The notes beneath the pieces were generated by a model. That model saw only the letters and a list, made by a program, of their open reading frames with translations. It made no database searches and was not told the DNA's origin. Shown here in pieces: positions 31,903 to 40,647 of a stretch of DNA of 64,000 nt. Origin of the DNA: DASXYG01 sp036502625 (lineage in GTDB: Bacteria; Actinomycetota; Actinomycetes; Streptosporangiales; Streptosporangiaceae); the NCBI GenBank assembly GCA_036502625.1, contig DASXYG010000006.1, positions 1 to 64,000 on the forward strand, given 5' to 3'. Position numbers and translations under genes: made by a program. The stretch's first letter is position 1, and each line of letters starts with the position of its first letter.

Positions 31903-32870
31903 AACGTGCGCCGGTAGGCGACGGGGGAGACGCCGACGGCGGCGTGCAGGTGCTGGCGCAGCGACGCCGCCGTTGCGAAGCCCACCTCGTGGGCGACGCG
32001 GTCCACCGGGAGGTCACTGGCCTCCAGCAGGTGGCGGGCGCGGATCACGCGCTGCTGGGTGAGCCAGCGGCCGGGGCTCATGCCCACCTCGTCGGCGAAC
32101 CGCCGCGCGAACGTCCGCATGCTCATCCGGGCGTGGCCGGCGAGGTCGGCGAGGGTGAGCGGCCGTTCGAGGCGTTCCAGGGCCCAGGCACGGGTGGGCG
32201 CGGTGCCCGCCGTCTCGGTTTCGGGCACGGGCTGCTCGATGTACTGCGCCTGGCCGCCCTCGCGCCACGGCGGCACGACGCAGGCCCGCGCCACCCGGTT
32301 GGCCAGCGCGCTGCCGTGGTCGCGGCGGATGAGGTGCAGGCAGAGGTCGACGCCGGAGGCGGCGCCGGCCGAGGTGAGCACGTCGCCCTCGTCGACGAAC
32401 AGGACGTCCGGGTCGACCTCGATCCGCGGGTGGCGGCGGCGCAGCTCGCCGGCCAGCCGCCAGTGGGTCGTCGCGCGCCGGCCGTCGAGCAGCCCGGCCG
32501 CGGCGAGCAGGAACGACGCCGTGCAGATCGAGACCATGCGGGCGCCGGGGCGTACGCGGGCCAGCGCGGCGGCGATCTCCGGCGGCGGCCCGGCGGCCAG
32601 GTCGTCGAGCATCGCGGAGATGTGGTCCGGCGACGGGGTGGGCCCGGCGGCGGCGCCGTACGGCGGGATCACGACGGTGTCGGCCGTGGCGAGCGCCTCC
32701 GGGCCGTGGTCGACGGCGATGGCGAAGTCGGCGTTCGTGCGCACCGGGCCGCCGTCGAGGCCGCACGTCAGCACGTCGTAGCGGCCGTCGGCGGCGCCGA
32801 AGATGCGCGCCGGGATGCCCAGCTCGAACGGGTAGACGCCATCGAGGGCGAGCACGACGACACGATGCAT
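31857..32870 (-). CDS. GlxA-type AraC regulator with DJ-1/PfpI-like domain
   Basis: 337 residues. Residues 1-190 form the class-I glutaminase-amidotransferase-like domain (VVVLALDGVYPFELGIPARI; SICTASFLLAAAGLLDGRRATTHW with the conserved Cys/His region). The AraC HTH pair is at about 235-325 (LTLADLAGHARMSMRTFARR; VAHEVGFATAASLRQH). Divergent from the MDR reductase 70 bp away, the probable target gene. A TAGATT box lies 6 nt before its ATG. Confidence 0.9.
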   Translation of the reverse strand: MHRVVVLALDGVYPFELGIPARIFGAADGRYDVLTCGLDGGPVRTNADFAIAVDHGPEALATADTVVIPPYGAAAGPTPSPDHISAMLDDLAAGPPPEIAAALARVRPGARMVSICTASFLLAAAGLLDGRRATTHWRLAGELRRRHPRIEVDPDVLFVDEGDVLTSAGAASGVDLCLHLIRRDHGSALANRVARACVVPPWREGGQAQYIEQPVPETETAGTAPTRAWALERLERPLTLADLAGHARMSMRTFARRFADEVGMSPGRWLTQQRVIRARHLLEASDLPVDRVAHEVGFATAASLRQHLHAAVGVSPVAYRRTFQPATPPLSGSTAAR

Positions 32871-32876
32871 GGCATG

Positions 32877-32882
32877 AATCTA
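32877..32882 (-). promoter_or_regulatory. -10 box (TAGATT) for the GlxA-type regulator
   Basis: TAGATT on the minus strand, 6 nt from the start codon at 32870; leaderless arrangement. Confidence 0.45.
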
Positions 32883-32940
32883 TCGGACGATGGCAATCCT
32901 GCCATTTCCGGTACGGCCGTCGCGGCGGCAGGCTTGACCC

Positions 32941-33897
32941 ATGACGGAAACCACGAAGATGCGCGCGGTCAGCCAGGACGTCCTCGGCGGCCCGGAGGTC
33001 CTGAAGATCATCGAGGCGGAGCGGCCGGCGCCCGGCGCGTCGCAGATCCTCGTCCGCGTGCACGCCGCCGGCCTGAACCCCACCGACTGGAAGCACCGGG
33101 CCACCGGGCGGTTCCTCGGCGAGCCGCCGTTCGTGCTCGGCTGGGAGCTGTCCGGCGTGGTCGCGGCGGTGGGCATGGGCGTGACGCTGTACAAGCCCGG
33201 CGACGCGGTGTTCGGCATGCTGCCGTACCCGTTCGGCGTGGGCGCGTTCGCCGACTACGCCGTCGGCCCGACGCGCGCGTTCGCGCCGAAGCCGGCCGGC
33301 GTCGACCACGTGACGGCGGGCGCCGTGCCGCTGGCCGCGCTCACCGCCTGGCAGGCGCTGGTGGACACCGCGGGCGTACGGGCCGGGCAGCGGGTCCTGG
33401 TGCACGCGGCGGCCGGCGGGGTGGGCCACTTCGCCGTGCAGATCGCGAAGGCGCGCGGCGCGTACGTCATCGGCACGGCCAGCGCGGGCAAGCACGCCTT
33501 CCTGCGCGAGCTCGGCGTCGACGAGGCGGTCGACTACCGCGAGGTGGACTTCGCCGAGGCCGTCCACGATGTGGACGTCGCCCTCGACGCGGTCGGCGGC
33601 GACTACGGCGTGCGGTCGCTGGACACCCTGCGTCCCGACGGCATCGTCGTGTCGATCGTGCCGACCGGGGAGGCCGCGCTGCGCGAGGCGGCCGACGCCC
33701 GGGGGCTGCGCGCGGCGACCCTGCTGGTGGAGGCCGACCACGCGGGGATGCTGGCGATCGCGGACCTGCTCGGATCGGGGCGGCTGCGCCCGGAGATCGC
33801 CGGGGTGTACCCGCTGGAGGAGGCCGCGAAGGCGCACGCGCTCGGCGAGACGAACCGGACGACCGGCAAGCTCGTCCTGGACGTCGCCGGCGCGTGA
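32941..33897 (+). CDS. NADP-dependent medium-chain reductase (quinone oxidoreductase-like)
   Basis: 318 residues. GroES-like domain VRVHAAGLNPTDWKHRATG then GWELSGVVAAVG, nucleotide-binding VLVHAAAGGVGHFAVQIAK (about 156-174). The catalytic-zinc Cys/His set is missing, as in zinc-independent quinone reductases. Likely reduces quinones or enones with NADPH. Divergent from the GlxA-type regulator, convergent with the permease gene (10 bp between stops). Confidence 0.9.
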   Translation: MTETTKMRAVSQDVLGGPEVLKIIEAERPAPGASQILVRVHAAGLNPTDWKHRATGRFLGEPPFVLGWELSGVVAAVGMGVTLYKPGDAVFGMLPYPFGVGAFADYAVGPTRAFAPKPAGVDHVTAGAVPLAALTAWQALVDTAGVRAGQRVLVHAAAGGVGHFAVQIAKARGAYVIGTASAGKHAFLRELGVDEAVDYREVDFAEAVHDVDVALDAVGGDYGVRSLDTLRPDGIVVSIVPTGEAALREAADARGLRAATLLVEADHAGMLAIADLLGSGRLRPEIAGVYPLEEAAKAHALGETNRTTGKLVLDVAGA

Positions 33898-33907
33898 CCG
33901 GCCCGCG

Positions 33908-35338
33908 CTACGTGCCGGTGCCGGACGGCCGGTCCGCGGCCTCGGCCAGCGGGTCCTCGGCCGTACGGGGCCGGCGGCGCGCGACGGCCAGGTAGGCGGC
34001 GGAGAGGATCAGCAGGAACGGGATTCCGGCCTTCCAGGCCATCGTCAGCCCGTCGATGAACGCCGTCGAGACGAGGATCGCGCATAGCACCACGGCCGTG
34101 AGCGGCACGGTCACCGGCGCGGCCCACAGCCGCACCGGTGACGGCGGCAGCCCGCCGGCGCCGCGCTTCCTGCGGAAGGCCGTGTGGGTCGCGAGGATCA
34201 TGATCCACACGATCAGGGCGCCGAAGACGGAGACGCCGAAGAGGATCACGTACGCGTCGTTCGCCGACACCGCCGACAGGATCGACGCGATGGCCAGCCC
34301 GATCGCCGAGATGACCAGCGCCAGCCGCGGCACGCCGGTCCGGCCCACCCGGGCCACCCAGCGCGGCGCCATGCCGTGCAGGCCGAGGGAGTGCAGCATC
34401 CGCGTCGTGAGGTAGATGTTGGCGTTGGCGCTGGACAGCGCGGCGGTCAGCACCACGAAGTTCATGACGCCGGCGGCCGCGGGGAAGCCGGCGATGTCGA
34501 AGAGCCGGACGAACGGGCTGGCCGAGACGTCGCCGCCGCCCGAGGTCGCGGTCCACGGCACGATCGTGACCACGATGGCGATCGCGATCACGTAGAACAG
34601 CGCCAGCCGCACCACCATGCGCCGCGCCGCGCGCGGGATGTCGCGCACCGGGTCCTCGGCCTCGGCGGCGGTCACCGACACGACCTCCGTCCCGATGAAG
34701 CTGAAGATCACGAAGACGAACGCCAGGCCGAGGCCGGAGACGCCGTTGGGCAGGAAGCCGCCGTGCGCGGTGAGGTTGCTCGTGCCGAGCGCCGCGTGGC
34801 CGGGCAGCCCGAGGAAGATGTAGCCGGCGCCGACCAGGATGAACACGCTGATCGCGGTCACCTTGACCATCGAGAACCAGTACTCGATCTCGCCGAACAG
34901 CCTCACGGTGATCGCGTTGACCGCGAGCATCACCGCGGAGAACACCACGACCGGCAGCCACAGCGGCAGCGCCGGCCACCAGTGCTGGACGTAGATTCCG
35001 GCCGCGACCATCTCGCCGCCCACCGCGATCGCCTGGATGGCCCAGTACGTCCAGCGGATCACGAAGCCCGCCCACGGGCCGAGATAGTGGTGCGCGATGG
35101 TGCCGAACGAGCCGGCGGCCGGGTGGACGACCACCATCTCGGCCAGCGCGAACGAGATGACCAGCGCGACCAGGCCGCACGCCACGTACGCGACGATCAC
35201 GGAGGGGCCGGCCTTGGAGATGGCGAGGTCCGACCCGAGGAACAGGCCGGTGCCGATCGCGCCGCCGAGCCCGATCATGGTGACCTGGCGGCTCGTCAGC
35301 CCCCGCCGGAGGCCGCCGTCGTTCGCAGGGGGGTTCAT
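33908..35338 (-). CDS. APC-family amino acid permease
   Basis: 476 residues from ATG 35338. RRGLTSRQVTMIGLGGAIGTG opens the first membrane helix, the GGAIGTGLF signature of the AAT subgroup (GABA/aromatic/basic amino-acid permeases), and about twelve hydrophobic segments follow. A long open upstream extension is the shadow of the neighbouring gene. Only 4 bp separate it from the stop of the class-V PLP enzyme, so the two are cotranscribed and the permease probably imports its substrate. Confidence 0.92.
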   Translation of the reverse strand: MNPPANDGGLRRGLTSRQVTMIGLGGAIGTGLFLGSDLAISKAGPSVIVAYVACGLVALVISFALAEMVVVHPAAGSFGTIAHHYLGPWAGFVIRWTYWAIQAIAVGGEMVAAGIYVQHWWPALPLWLPVVVFSAVMLAVNAITVRLFGEIEYWFSMVKVTAISVFILVGAGYIFLGLPGHAALGTSNLTAHGGFLPNGVSGLGLAFVFVIFSFIGTEVVSVTAAEAEDPVRDIPRAARRMVVRLALFYVIAIAIVVTIVPWTATSGGGDVSASPFVRLFDIAGFPAAAGVMNFVVLTAALSSANANIYLTTRMLHSLGLHGMAPRWVARVGRTGVPRLALVISAIGLAIASILSAVSANDAYVILFGVSVFGALIVWIMILATHTAFRRKRGAGGLPPSPVRLWAAPVTVPLTAVVLCAILVSTAFIDGLTMAWKAGIPFLLILSAAYLAVARRRPRTAEDPLAEAADRPSGTGT

Positions 35339-35342
35339 GGGG

Positions 35343-36509
35343 TCAGCTCCTCCGACCGCGTACCTCGCGGATCGCCCGGCAGGCGGCCTCGATGTCGGCC
35401 GCGTCGTTGTAGTAGTGGAACGACAGCCGTACGACGTGGCCGCGCGGGCTGACGAAGATCCGCCGGCGGGCCAGCAGCGCGGCGAGCTCGTCGGGGTCGT
35501 CGTCGACCAGCGCGACCTGCGGCCCGCGCAGGGCCGGGTCCTTCGGCGACCACAGCCGCCTGCCGTCCGCGGCGAGCCGGTCGTAACAGGCGTCGACCAG
35601 CGCCGCGACGTGCGCGTCAACGGCGCGCGGCTCGGCCAGCGCGAGGGTCGCCATGCCCGCGGCGGCCGCGTAGACGGCGGGGATCGCCGGGGTGCCGGTC
35701 TCGAACCGCCGCGCGGTGTCGGCGAAGTCGAGGCCGCGCGGGTCGAACGCGAAGGGGTCGCGGCGCCCGAACCAGCCGGTCAGCGACGGCGGCACGGCGT
35801 CGGCCAGCCCGCCGCGCACGTACAGGAACGCGACTCCGGGCACGCCGAGCAGGTACTTCAGCGCCCCGGCGACCAGGTAGTCGCAGTCGAGCTCGCGCAC
35901 GTCGATCGGGATGACGCCGGCGGCCTGGTAGGCGTCGACGAAGACGCGCGCGCCGTGGCGGCGGGCGGCGGCGGTCGCCTCGGCGACCGGCATCCGCAGC
36001 CCGTTGCGGTACGACACCAGCGGCACCGACACGAGGCCCGTCGTGTCGTCGATCGCCGCGGCGTAGTCGTCGGCGTGCACAGTGCCGTCGTCGTCGGCGA
36101 CGTACCGGACGCGCGCCCCGGCCCGCTCCTGCGCGAGCCAGACGTGGCCGATGGACGGGAACTCCATGTCGGTCGACACGACGCCCGGACGGCGCGCCCA
36201 GTCCTGGGTGGACGCCACCTGGAAGGCGCCGTCGGACGCGCAGCCGACCACCGCGACCTCGTCAGGCGCGGCGTTGATCAGCGCGGCGAACGCGGTGCGC
36301 GCCGCCTCGACCTCGGCCATCCACCGCGGCCACGGCGCGCCCTCGCTACGGATCGACCACTGGAACTCCTCCAGCGCGGCCGTCATCCGTACCGACGCGG
36401 CGCCCTGGCTGCAGCTCGCCAGGTGGACGGAGTCGCGCAGCGCCGGGAACTCCGCCCGGAACCGGTCGCTCGACAGTCCGGCGGACGGGGGGGCGGGCAG
36501 GTCGGGCAC
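35343..36509 (-). CDS. Class-V aminotransferase-fold PLP enzyme
   Basis: 388 residues from GTG 36509. PLP-fold landmarks: FRAEFPALRDSVHLASCSQG, the aspartate in ARVFVDAYQAAGVIPID (about 188-204) and the Schiff-base lysine in CDYLVAGALKYLLGVPG (about 209-225). Similar to cysteine desulfurase/kynureninase/isopenicillin-N-epimerase-like proteins; the exact reaction is not determinable. Operon with the permease downstream, and an XRE-cupin regulator upstream on the same strand. Confidence 0.88.
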   Translation of the reverse strand: MPDLPAPPSAGLSSDRFRAEFPALRDSVHLASCSQGAASVRMTAALEEFQWSIRSEGAPWPRWMAEVEAARTAFAALINAAPDEVAVVGCASDGAFQVASTQDWARRPGVVSTDMEFPSIGHVWLAQERAGARVRYVADDDGTVHADDYAAAIDDTTGLVSVPLVSYRNGLRMPVAEATAAARRHGARVFVDAYQAAGVIPIDVRELDCDYLVAGALKYLLGVPGVAFLYVRGGLADAVPPSLTGWFGRRDPFAFDPRGLDFADTARRFETGTPAIPAVYAAAAGMATLALAEPRAVDAHVAALVDACYDRLAADGRRLWSPKDPALRGPQVALVDDDPDELAALLARRRIFVSPRGHVVRLSFHYYNDAADIEAACRAIREVRGRRS

Positions 36510-36557
36510 GGGCGCTCCCGGGTGATTTTCAGTACGAGTGAACCAGTTGAGGCAGAA

Positions 36558-36586
36558 TGAAATGCCCTGGGGATCCGTACTGTCAA
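36558..36586 (-). promoter_or_regulatory. Promoter of the PLP enzyme-permease operon
   Basis: On the minus strand TTGACA (36581-36586) is a consensus -35. TTTCAT (36557-36562, 18-bp spacing) or ATTTCA (17-bp) may be the -10. The core is flanked by CAGTACG (36530-36536) and CGTACTG (36576-36582), inverted arms 39 bp apart that overlap the -35 on one side, a possible operator for the adjacent XRE-cupin regulator. Confidence 0.45.
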
Positions 36587-36603
36587 GGTCGCGCGCGGCG
36601 GGG

Positions 36604-37167
36604 TCAGTAGCTGGGCGGCGAGGCGGCCAGCAGGAACGTCGCCGGTTCGGCGCCCTCGTTGACGTAGCGGTGCGGCAGCCGCGAGTCGAAGTAGCAACTG
36701 TCGCCGGGCCCGAGCGGGTGCCGCTCGTCCGCGACCTCCACGACCAGCCGCCCGGCGGTCACGACCAGGCACTCCTCCGACGGGTGCGCCCACGGCCCGG
36801 CGGACGACGCGCCGCCCGGCTCGAGCCGGCCCTCGAGCATCTCGACGCGGCCGCTGCCCGGCGACAGACGCGAGTACGTGATGCCGCCGTGCGGCGAGCG
36901 GACGAGGACCCGCCGGTCGGCGCGCACGACCGCGACGCGGGCCGGCTCCTCGTGCTGGAACAGGCTGAACAGCGGCACGTCGAGCGCGCGGGCGACCCGG
37001 CGCAGCGTCTCCAGGCTCGGCTCGGTGATCCGCCGCTCGACCTGGCTGAGCAGCGCCGGCGACAGCCCCGACGCGCCCGCGAGATCCTTCAGCGTCAGGC
37101 CCGCCGCGCGGCGCAGCGCGCGGATGCGCTCGCCCACCTGCGGTGACGACGGATCGGCCGTGTCCAT
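36604..37167 (-). CDS. XRE-family regulator with cupin sensor domain
   Basis: 187 residues. HTH at about 10-66 (VGERIRALRRAAGLTLKDLA, SGLSPALLSQVERRITEPS), then a C-terminal small beta-barrel cupin (HPSEECLVVTAGRLVVEV; GPGDSCYFDSRLPHRYVNEG) that usually binds a small ligand. Such proteins often repress adjacent amino-acid or polyamine catabolic genes; here the PLP enzyme and permease lie just downstream, behind their own promoter. Confidence 0.92.
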   Translation of the reverse strand: MDTADPSSPQVGERIRALRRAAGLTLKDLAGASGLSPALLSQVERRITEPSLETLRRVARALDVPLFSLFQHEEPARVAVVRADRRVLVRSPHGGITYSRLSPGSGRVEMLEGRLEPGGASSAGPWAHPSEECLVVTAGRLVVEVADERHPLGPGDSCYFDSRLPHRYVNEGAEPATFLLAASPPSY

Positions 37168-37175
37168 GGCGGTTC

Positions 37176-37181
37176 ATCGTA
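37176..37181 (-). promoter_or_regulatory. -10 box (TACGAT) for the XRE-cupin regulator
   Basis: TACGAT on the minus strand, 8 nt before the ATG at 37167. Confidence 0.4.
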
Positions 37182-37196
37182 ACGGCGCCCCGCCAC

Positions 37197-37202
37197 TACA
37201 CT
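37197..37202 (+). promoter_or_regulatory. -10 box (TACACT) for rpe
   Basis: TACACT ending 10 nt before ATG 37213. This spacing would place the transcription start inside the alternative ATG at 37204 and therefore favours the second ATG. Confidence 0.4.
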
Positions 37203-37212
37203 CATGCAGGTC

Positions 37213-37875
37213 ATGAATGTACAGATCGCGCCCAGCATCCTCTCCGCGGACTTCGCCAGGCTCGGCGAGCAGGCGCGGGCCGTCGAGGGCACCGCCGACT
37301 GGCTGCACGTCGACGTCATGGACTACCACTTCGTGCCGAACCTGACCCTCGGCATGCCGGTGGTGGAGTCCCTGCTGAAGGCCACGCGCCTGCCGCTGGA
37401 CTGCCACCTGATGATCGACGACCCGGACCGCTGGGCCCCCGGCTACGCCGAGGCCGGCGCGGGCAGCGTCACGATCCACGCCGAGGCCGCGTCCGCGCCC
37501 GTCCGTACGCTCCGGTCGATCCGCTCCGCCGGGGCGCGCGCGGGCCTCGCGCTGAACCCCGGCACCGCGGTCGACGGCTACGCGGACCTGATCGGCGAGG
37601 TCGACATGCTGCTGCTGATGACCGTCGAGCCCGGCTTCGGCGGCCAGAGGTTCCTCGACCTCGTGCTGCCCAAGGTGCGCCGCGCCCGCGAGCTGGTCGG
37701 CGACCGCGGCGTCTGGGTGCAGGTCGACGGCGGCGTGGGGGAGTCCACCATCGAGCGGTGCGCCGAGGCCGGCGCCGACGTCTTCGTGGCGGGGTCGGCC
37801 GTCTACTCCGCCGCCGACCCCGCCGCCGCCGTACGCGACCTGCGCGCCCTGGCCGAGCGCGCGAACATGACGTGA
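37213..37875 (+). CDS. rpe: Ribulose-phosphate 3-epimerase
   Basis: 220 residues from ATG 37213 (three codons shorter than the ATG at 37204; see the -10 box). IAPSILSADFARLGEQ, HVDVMDYHFVPNLTLG (metal His/Asp), DCHLMI, MTVEPGFGGQRF and VDGGVGESTIE are the family motifs. Interconverts ribulose-5-P and xylulose-5-P; ribulose-5-P is also the precursor used by RibBA in the following operon. Confidence 0.96.
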   Translation: MNVQIAPSILSADFARLGEQARAVEGTADWLHVDVMDYHFVPNLTLGMPVVESLLKATRLPLDCHLMIDDPDRWAPGYAEAGAGSVTIHAEAASAPVRTLRSIRSAGARAGLALNPGTAVDGYADLIGEVDMLLLMTVEPGFGGQRFLDLVLPKVRRARELVGDRGVWVQVDGGVGESTIERCAEAGADVFVAGSAVYSAADPAAAVRDLRALAERANMT

Positions 37876-37926
37876 CTCACATCCCGTACGGAATACCGAA
37901 CGTGGCAAACTGGTTCGCAACGACAA

Positions 37927-38054
37927 GCGTGCTCCGGGGTCGGTGAAACTCCGAACCGGCGGTTACAGTCCGCGACCCGGCCGATGCCATCGGCCGGCTG
38001 ACCCGGTGGAATTCCGGGACCGACGGTTAAAGTCCGGATGGGAGGCAGCGCGCA
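37927..38054 (+). promoter_or_regulatory. FMN riboswitch (RFN element)
   Basis: All conserved blocks of the RFN element are present in order: GGGGTCGGTGAAACTCCG, AACCGGCGGTTACAGTCCGCG, a variable hairpin (GGCCGATGCCATCGGCC), CTGACCCGGTGGAATTCCGG, GACCGACGGTTAAAGTCCGG and ATGGGAGGCAGCGC. GCGTGC / GCGCGC at the ends form P1. It precedes ribE by 78 bp. FMN binding should shut off the rib operon. Confidence 0.97.
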
Positions 38055-38102
38055 TGGCGGTTCGATCGTGAGCCGTTGGTCGGTGACGACGTCATCCCCG
38101 GA

Positions 38103-38130
38103 GCCCCGAAGCTGAGGCGAAGGGGTTTTT
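38103..38130 (+). promoter_or_regulatory. Riboswitch expression platform / ribE Shine-Dalgarno hairpin
   Basis: CCCC (38104-38107) can pair with GGGG (38122-38125), which is part of the ribE Shine-Dalgarno AAGGGG and is followed by T5 (38126-38130), then the ATG at 38133. The same element could act as a weak terminator or, more likely, sequester the ribosome site. Confidence 0.5.
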
Positions 38131-38132
38131 CA

Positions 38133-38747
38133 ATGTTCACCGGAATCGTCGAGGAGCTCGGCGAGATCGCCGGGATCGAGCAGGCGGAAGCATCCGCGCG
38201 GCTGCGCGTGCACGGCCCGCTCGTCACCTCCGACGCGAAGCACGGCGACTCGATCGCGGTCAACGGCGTCTGCCTGACCGTCGTCGACGCCGCCGACGGC
38301 CACTTCACCGCCGACGTCATCGCCGAGACGCTGGACCGCTCCAGCCTCGGCGCGCTCGCCCCGGGCTCCACGGTGAACCTGGAGCGTTCCGTACCGGTCG
38401 GCGGGCGGCTGAGCGGCCACATCGTGCAGGGCCACGTCGATGCCACCTCCACGGTGCTCGCCCGCCACCCGGGCGACCGCTGGGAGGACGTCTGGTTCGA
38501 GCTGCCCGCGTCGCTGGCGCGGTTCGTCGCCGAGAAGGGCGCGATCGCCATCGACGGCATCAGCCTCACCGTCTGCGACGTCACGGCCGACCGGTTCTCC
38601 GTCAGCCTCATCCCCACCACCCTCGACGCCACCACGCTGGGCGGCGCCCGCGTGGGCGACACCGTGAACCTCGAGGCCGACGTCATCGCCAAGTACACCG
38701 AGCGGCTGCTCCTCGGCGGCGCGGACCACGGCGAGGCGGCGGCGTGA
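38133..38747 (+). CDS. ribE: Riboflavin synthase alpha chain
   Basis: 204 residues from the MFTGIVEELG start. The internal duplication of the family is clear: GDSIAVNGVCLTVVD (about 44-58) and KGAIAIDGISLTVCD (about 135-150), with GHIVQGHVDATSTV between. Dismutates 6,7-dimethyl-8-ribityllumazine to riboflavin. Called ribC in some species. First gene behind the FMN riboswitch; overlaps ribM by 4 nt. Confidence 0.96.
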   Translation: MFTGIVEELGEIAGIEQAEASARLRVHGPLVTSDAKHGDSIAVNGVCLTVVDAADGHFTADVIAETLDRSSLGALAPGSTVNLERSVPVGGRLSGHIVQGHVDATSTVLARHPGDRWEDVWFELPASLARFVAEKGAIAIDGISLTVCDVTADRFSVSLIPTTLDATTLGGARVGDTVNLEADVIAKYTERLLLGGADHGEAAA

Positions 38748-39406
38748 GCACCGTCCTCGCCGCCGCGACCGACTGGACGAGCGCGGGCTTCATGGTCGGC
38801 CACGCGAAGGTGCTGTGGACCGACCTCGTCGGCAACATCTGCGCGCTCGGCACCGTCGTCCTGGCCACCCGCCGCCTGGTGGTGGCGTGGCCGGTGCAGC
38901 TACTCGGCGCCGTGCTCCTGCTCGTCGCGTCGCTGCACGCCCACCTCGGCGGCAACGCCATGAAGCAGGCGCTGTTCATCGCGCTCGCGGCGTACGGCTG
39001 GGTGCGGTGGATGCGCGGCCGCCGCCAGGAGGGCGAGGTGGTGGTGCGCCCGGCCTCGCGCAACGAGCGGATCGCGCTGGCCGGCGTGCTGGTCGCGGGC
39101 ACCGCGGTGGTGGCCTGGATCCTGAATCACTTCGACGCGTCGTGGTCGCCCATCGCCGACGCGTACATCTTCGCCGCCAGCGCCGTCGCGACGTACGCGC
39201 AGGCCAAGGCGCTGCTGGAGTTCTGGTGGGTGTACATCGCGCTGGACCTCGTCGGGGTGCCGCTGGCCTTCCTGTCGGGCCTGTGGGTGACCGGCGCCGT
39301 CTACGCGGTGTTCTTCGTGCTGTGCGTCAAGGGGTTCTTCGACTGGCGGCGGCTGTACCGGGCGCGGCGTGACGCCGCGCCCCGATCCGAGGCGGTGGCG
39401 GCGTGA
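38744..39406 (+). CDS. ribM: PnuC-family riboflavin transporter (RibM-like)
   Basis: 220 residues, GTG overlapping the ribE stop. About seven hydrophobic segments, with WTSAGFMVGHAKVLWTDLVG, FWWVYIALDLVGVPLAFLSG and AVYAVFFVLCVKGFFDWRRL typical of PnuC. PnuC usually carries nicotinamide riboside, but the version inside FMN-riboswitch rib operons of actinobacteria (RibM/PnuX) transports riboflavin; the context favours that. Confidence 0.85.
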   Translation: MSTVLAAATDWTSAGFMVGHAKVLWTDLVGNICALGTVVLATRRLVVAWPVQLLGAVLLLVASLHAHLGGNAMKQALFIALAAYGWVRWMRGRRQEGEVVVRPASRNERIALAGVLVAGTAVVAWILNHFDASWSPIADAYIFAASAVATYAQAKALLEFWWVYIALDLVGVPLAFLSGLWVTGAVYAVFFVLCVKGFFDWRRLYRARRDAAPRSEAVAA

Positions 39407-40647
39407 ACGGTGGAACGGACACGGTGAGCGAGACGGTGGAGCGCGCGGTCGCGGACATCGCGGCCGGGCGTCCCGTGGTGGTCGTCGACGACGCCGACCG
39501 GGAGAACGAGGGCGACCTGATCTTCGCGGCCGAGCGCGCCACGCCCGAGCTGGTCACGCTCATGATGCTGGAGTGCCGCGGCCTGCTGTGCGTGGCGATG
39601 GACGCCGCCGACACGACGCGTCTCGGCCTGCCGCAGATGGTCGAGGACAACACGGAGGCGATGGGCACCGCGTTCACCGTCTCGGTCGACGCGGCGTCCG
39701 ACGTCACCACCGGCATCAGCGCCGCCGACCGGTCGCGGACGATCCGGCTCCTCGCCGACCCCGGCACCACGCCGGACGCCTTCGTGCGCCCCGGCCACGT
39801 CTTCCCGCTGCGCGCCCGCGACGGCGGCGTGCTCGTCCGCCCCGGCCACACCGAGGCCGCGGTCGACCTGGCGCGGCTCGCGGGGCTGCGGCCCGCCGGG
39901 GCGATCTGCGAGATCGTCAACGACGACGGCACAATGGCGCGCATGCCGGAGCTGGAGAAGTTCGCGGCCGACCACGACCTCGCGCTCGTCACCATCGCCG
40001 ACCTCATCACGTACCGGAAGCGGCGCGTGGAGACCGTCGAGCGGGTCGCCGAGACGCTGCTGCCGACCGGCCACGGCCAGTGGCGCGCGTACGGCTACCG
40101 CGCCGCCGACGGCTCCGAGCAGGTCGCGCTCGTCTACGGCGACCTCGGCGACGGCGAGGACGTCCTCGTCCGCGCGCATTCGGAGTGCCTGACCGGCGAC
40201 GTCTTCGGCTCGCAGCGGTGCGACTGCGGCACACAGCTCGACGCCGCCATGGCGCGCATCGCCGAGCGCGGCCGCGGCGTGCTGCTCTACCTGCGCGGCC
40301 ACGAGGGGCGCGGCATCGGCCTGCTGGGCAAGCTGCGCGCGTACGCCCTGCAGGACGCCGGGGCCGACACGGTCGACGCGAACCTGGAGCAGGGCCTGCC
40401 CGCCGACGCCCGCGAGTACGGCGTGGGCGCGCGCATGCTCGCCGACCTCGGCGTCCGCTCCGCGCGGGTGCTCACCAACAACCCGGCGAAGCTGACCGGG
40501 CTGGCCGGCCACGGGGTGCGCATCCTCAGCGGCGAGCCGCTGCCGGCCGGTGTCACGCGGCACAACCTGCGCTACCTCACGACCAAGCGGGACCGCCTCG
40601 GCCACCAGCTCCCCGACCTCCCCGAGACCGCGGGGAGCGCGTCGTGA
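39403..40647 (+). CDS. ribBA: RibBA: DHBP synthase / GTP cyclohydrolase II
   Basis: 414 residues. Residues ~1-205: DHBP synthase (VVVDDADRENEGDLIFAAE, DRSRTIRLLADPG, RPGHVFPLRARDGGVLVRPG). Residues ~206-400: GTP cyclohydrolase II with zinc site SECLTGDVFGSQRCDCGTQL (Cys-X10-Cys-X-Cys) and LRGHEGRGIGLLGK. Supplies both branches of riboflavin synthesis. Overlaps both neighbours by 4 nt. Confidence 0.96.
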   Translation: MNGGTDTVSETVERAVADIAAGRPVVVVDDADRENEGDLIFAAERATPELVTLMMLECRGLLCVAMDAADTTRLGLPQMVEDNTEAMGTAFTVSVDAASDVTTGISAADRSRTIRLLADPGTTPDAFVRPGHVFPLRARDGGVLVRPGHTEAAVDLARLAGLRPAGAICEIVNDDGTMARMPELEKFAADHDLALVTIADLITYRKRRVETVERVAETLLPTGHGQWRAYGYRAADGSEQVALVYGDLGDGEDVLVRAHSECLTGDVFGSQRCDCGTQLDAAMARIAERGRGVLLYLRGHEGRGIGLLGKLRAYALQDAGADTVDANLEQGLPADAREYGVGARMLADLGVRSARVLTNNPAKLTGLAGHGVRILSGEPLPAGVTRHNLRYLTTKRDRLGHQLPDLPETAGSAS

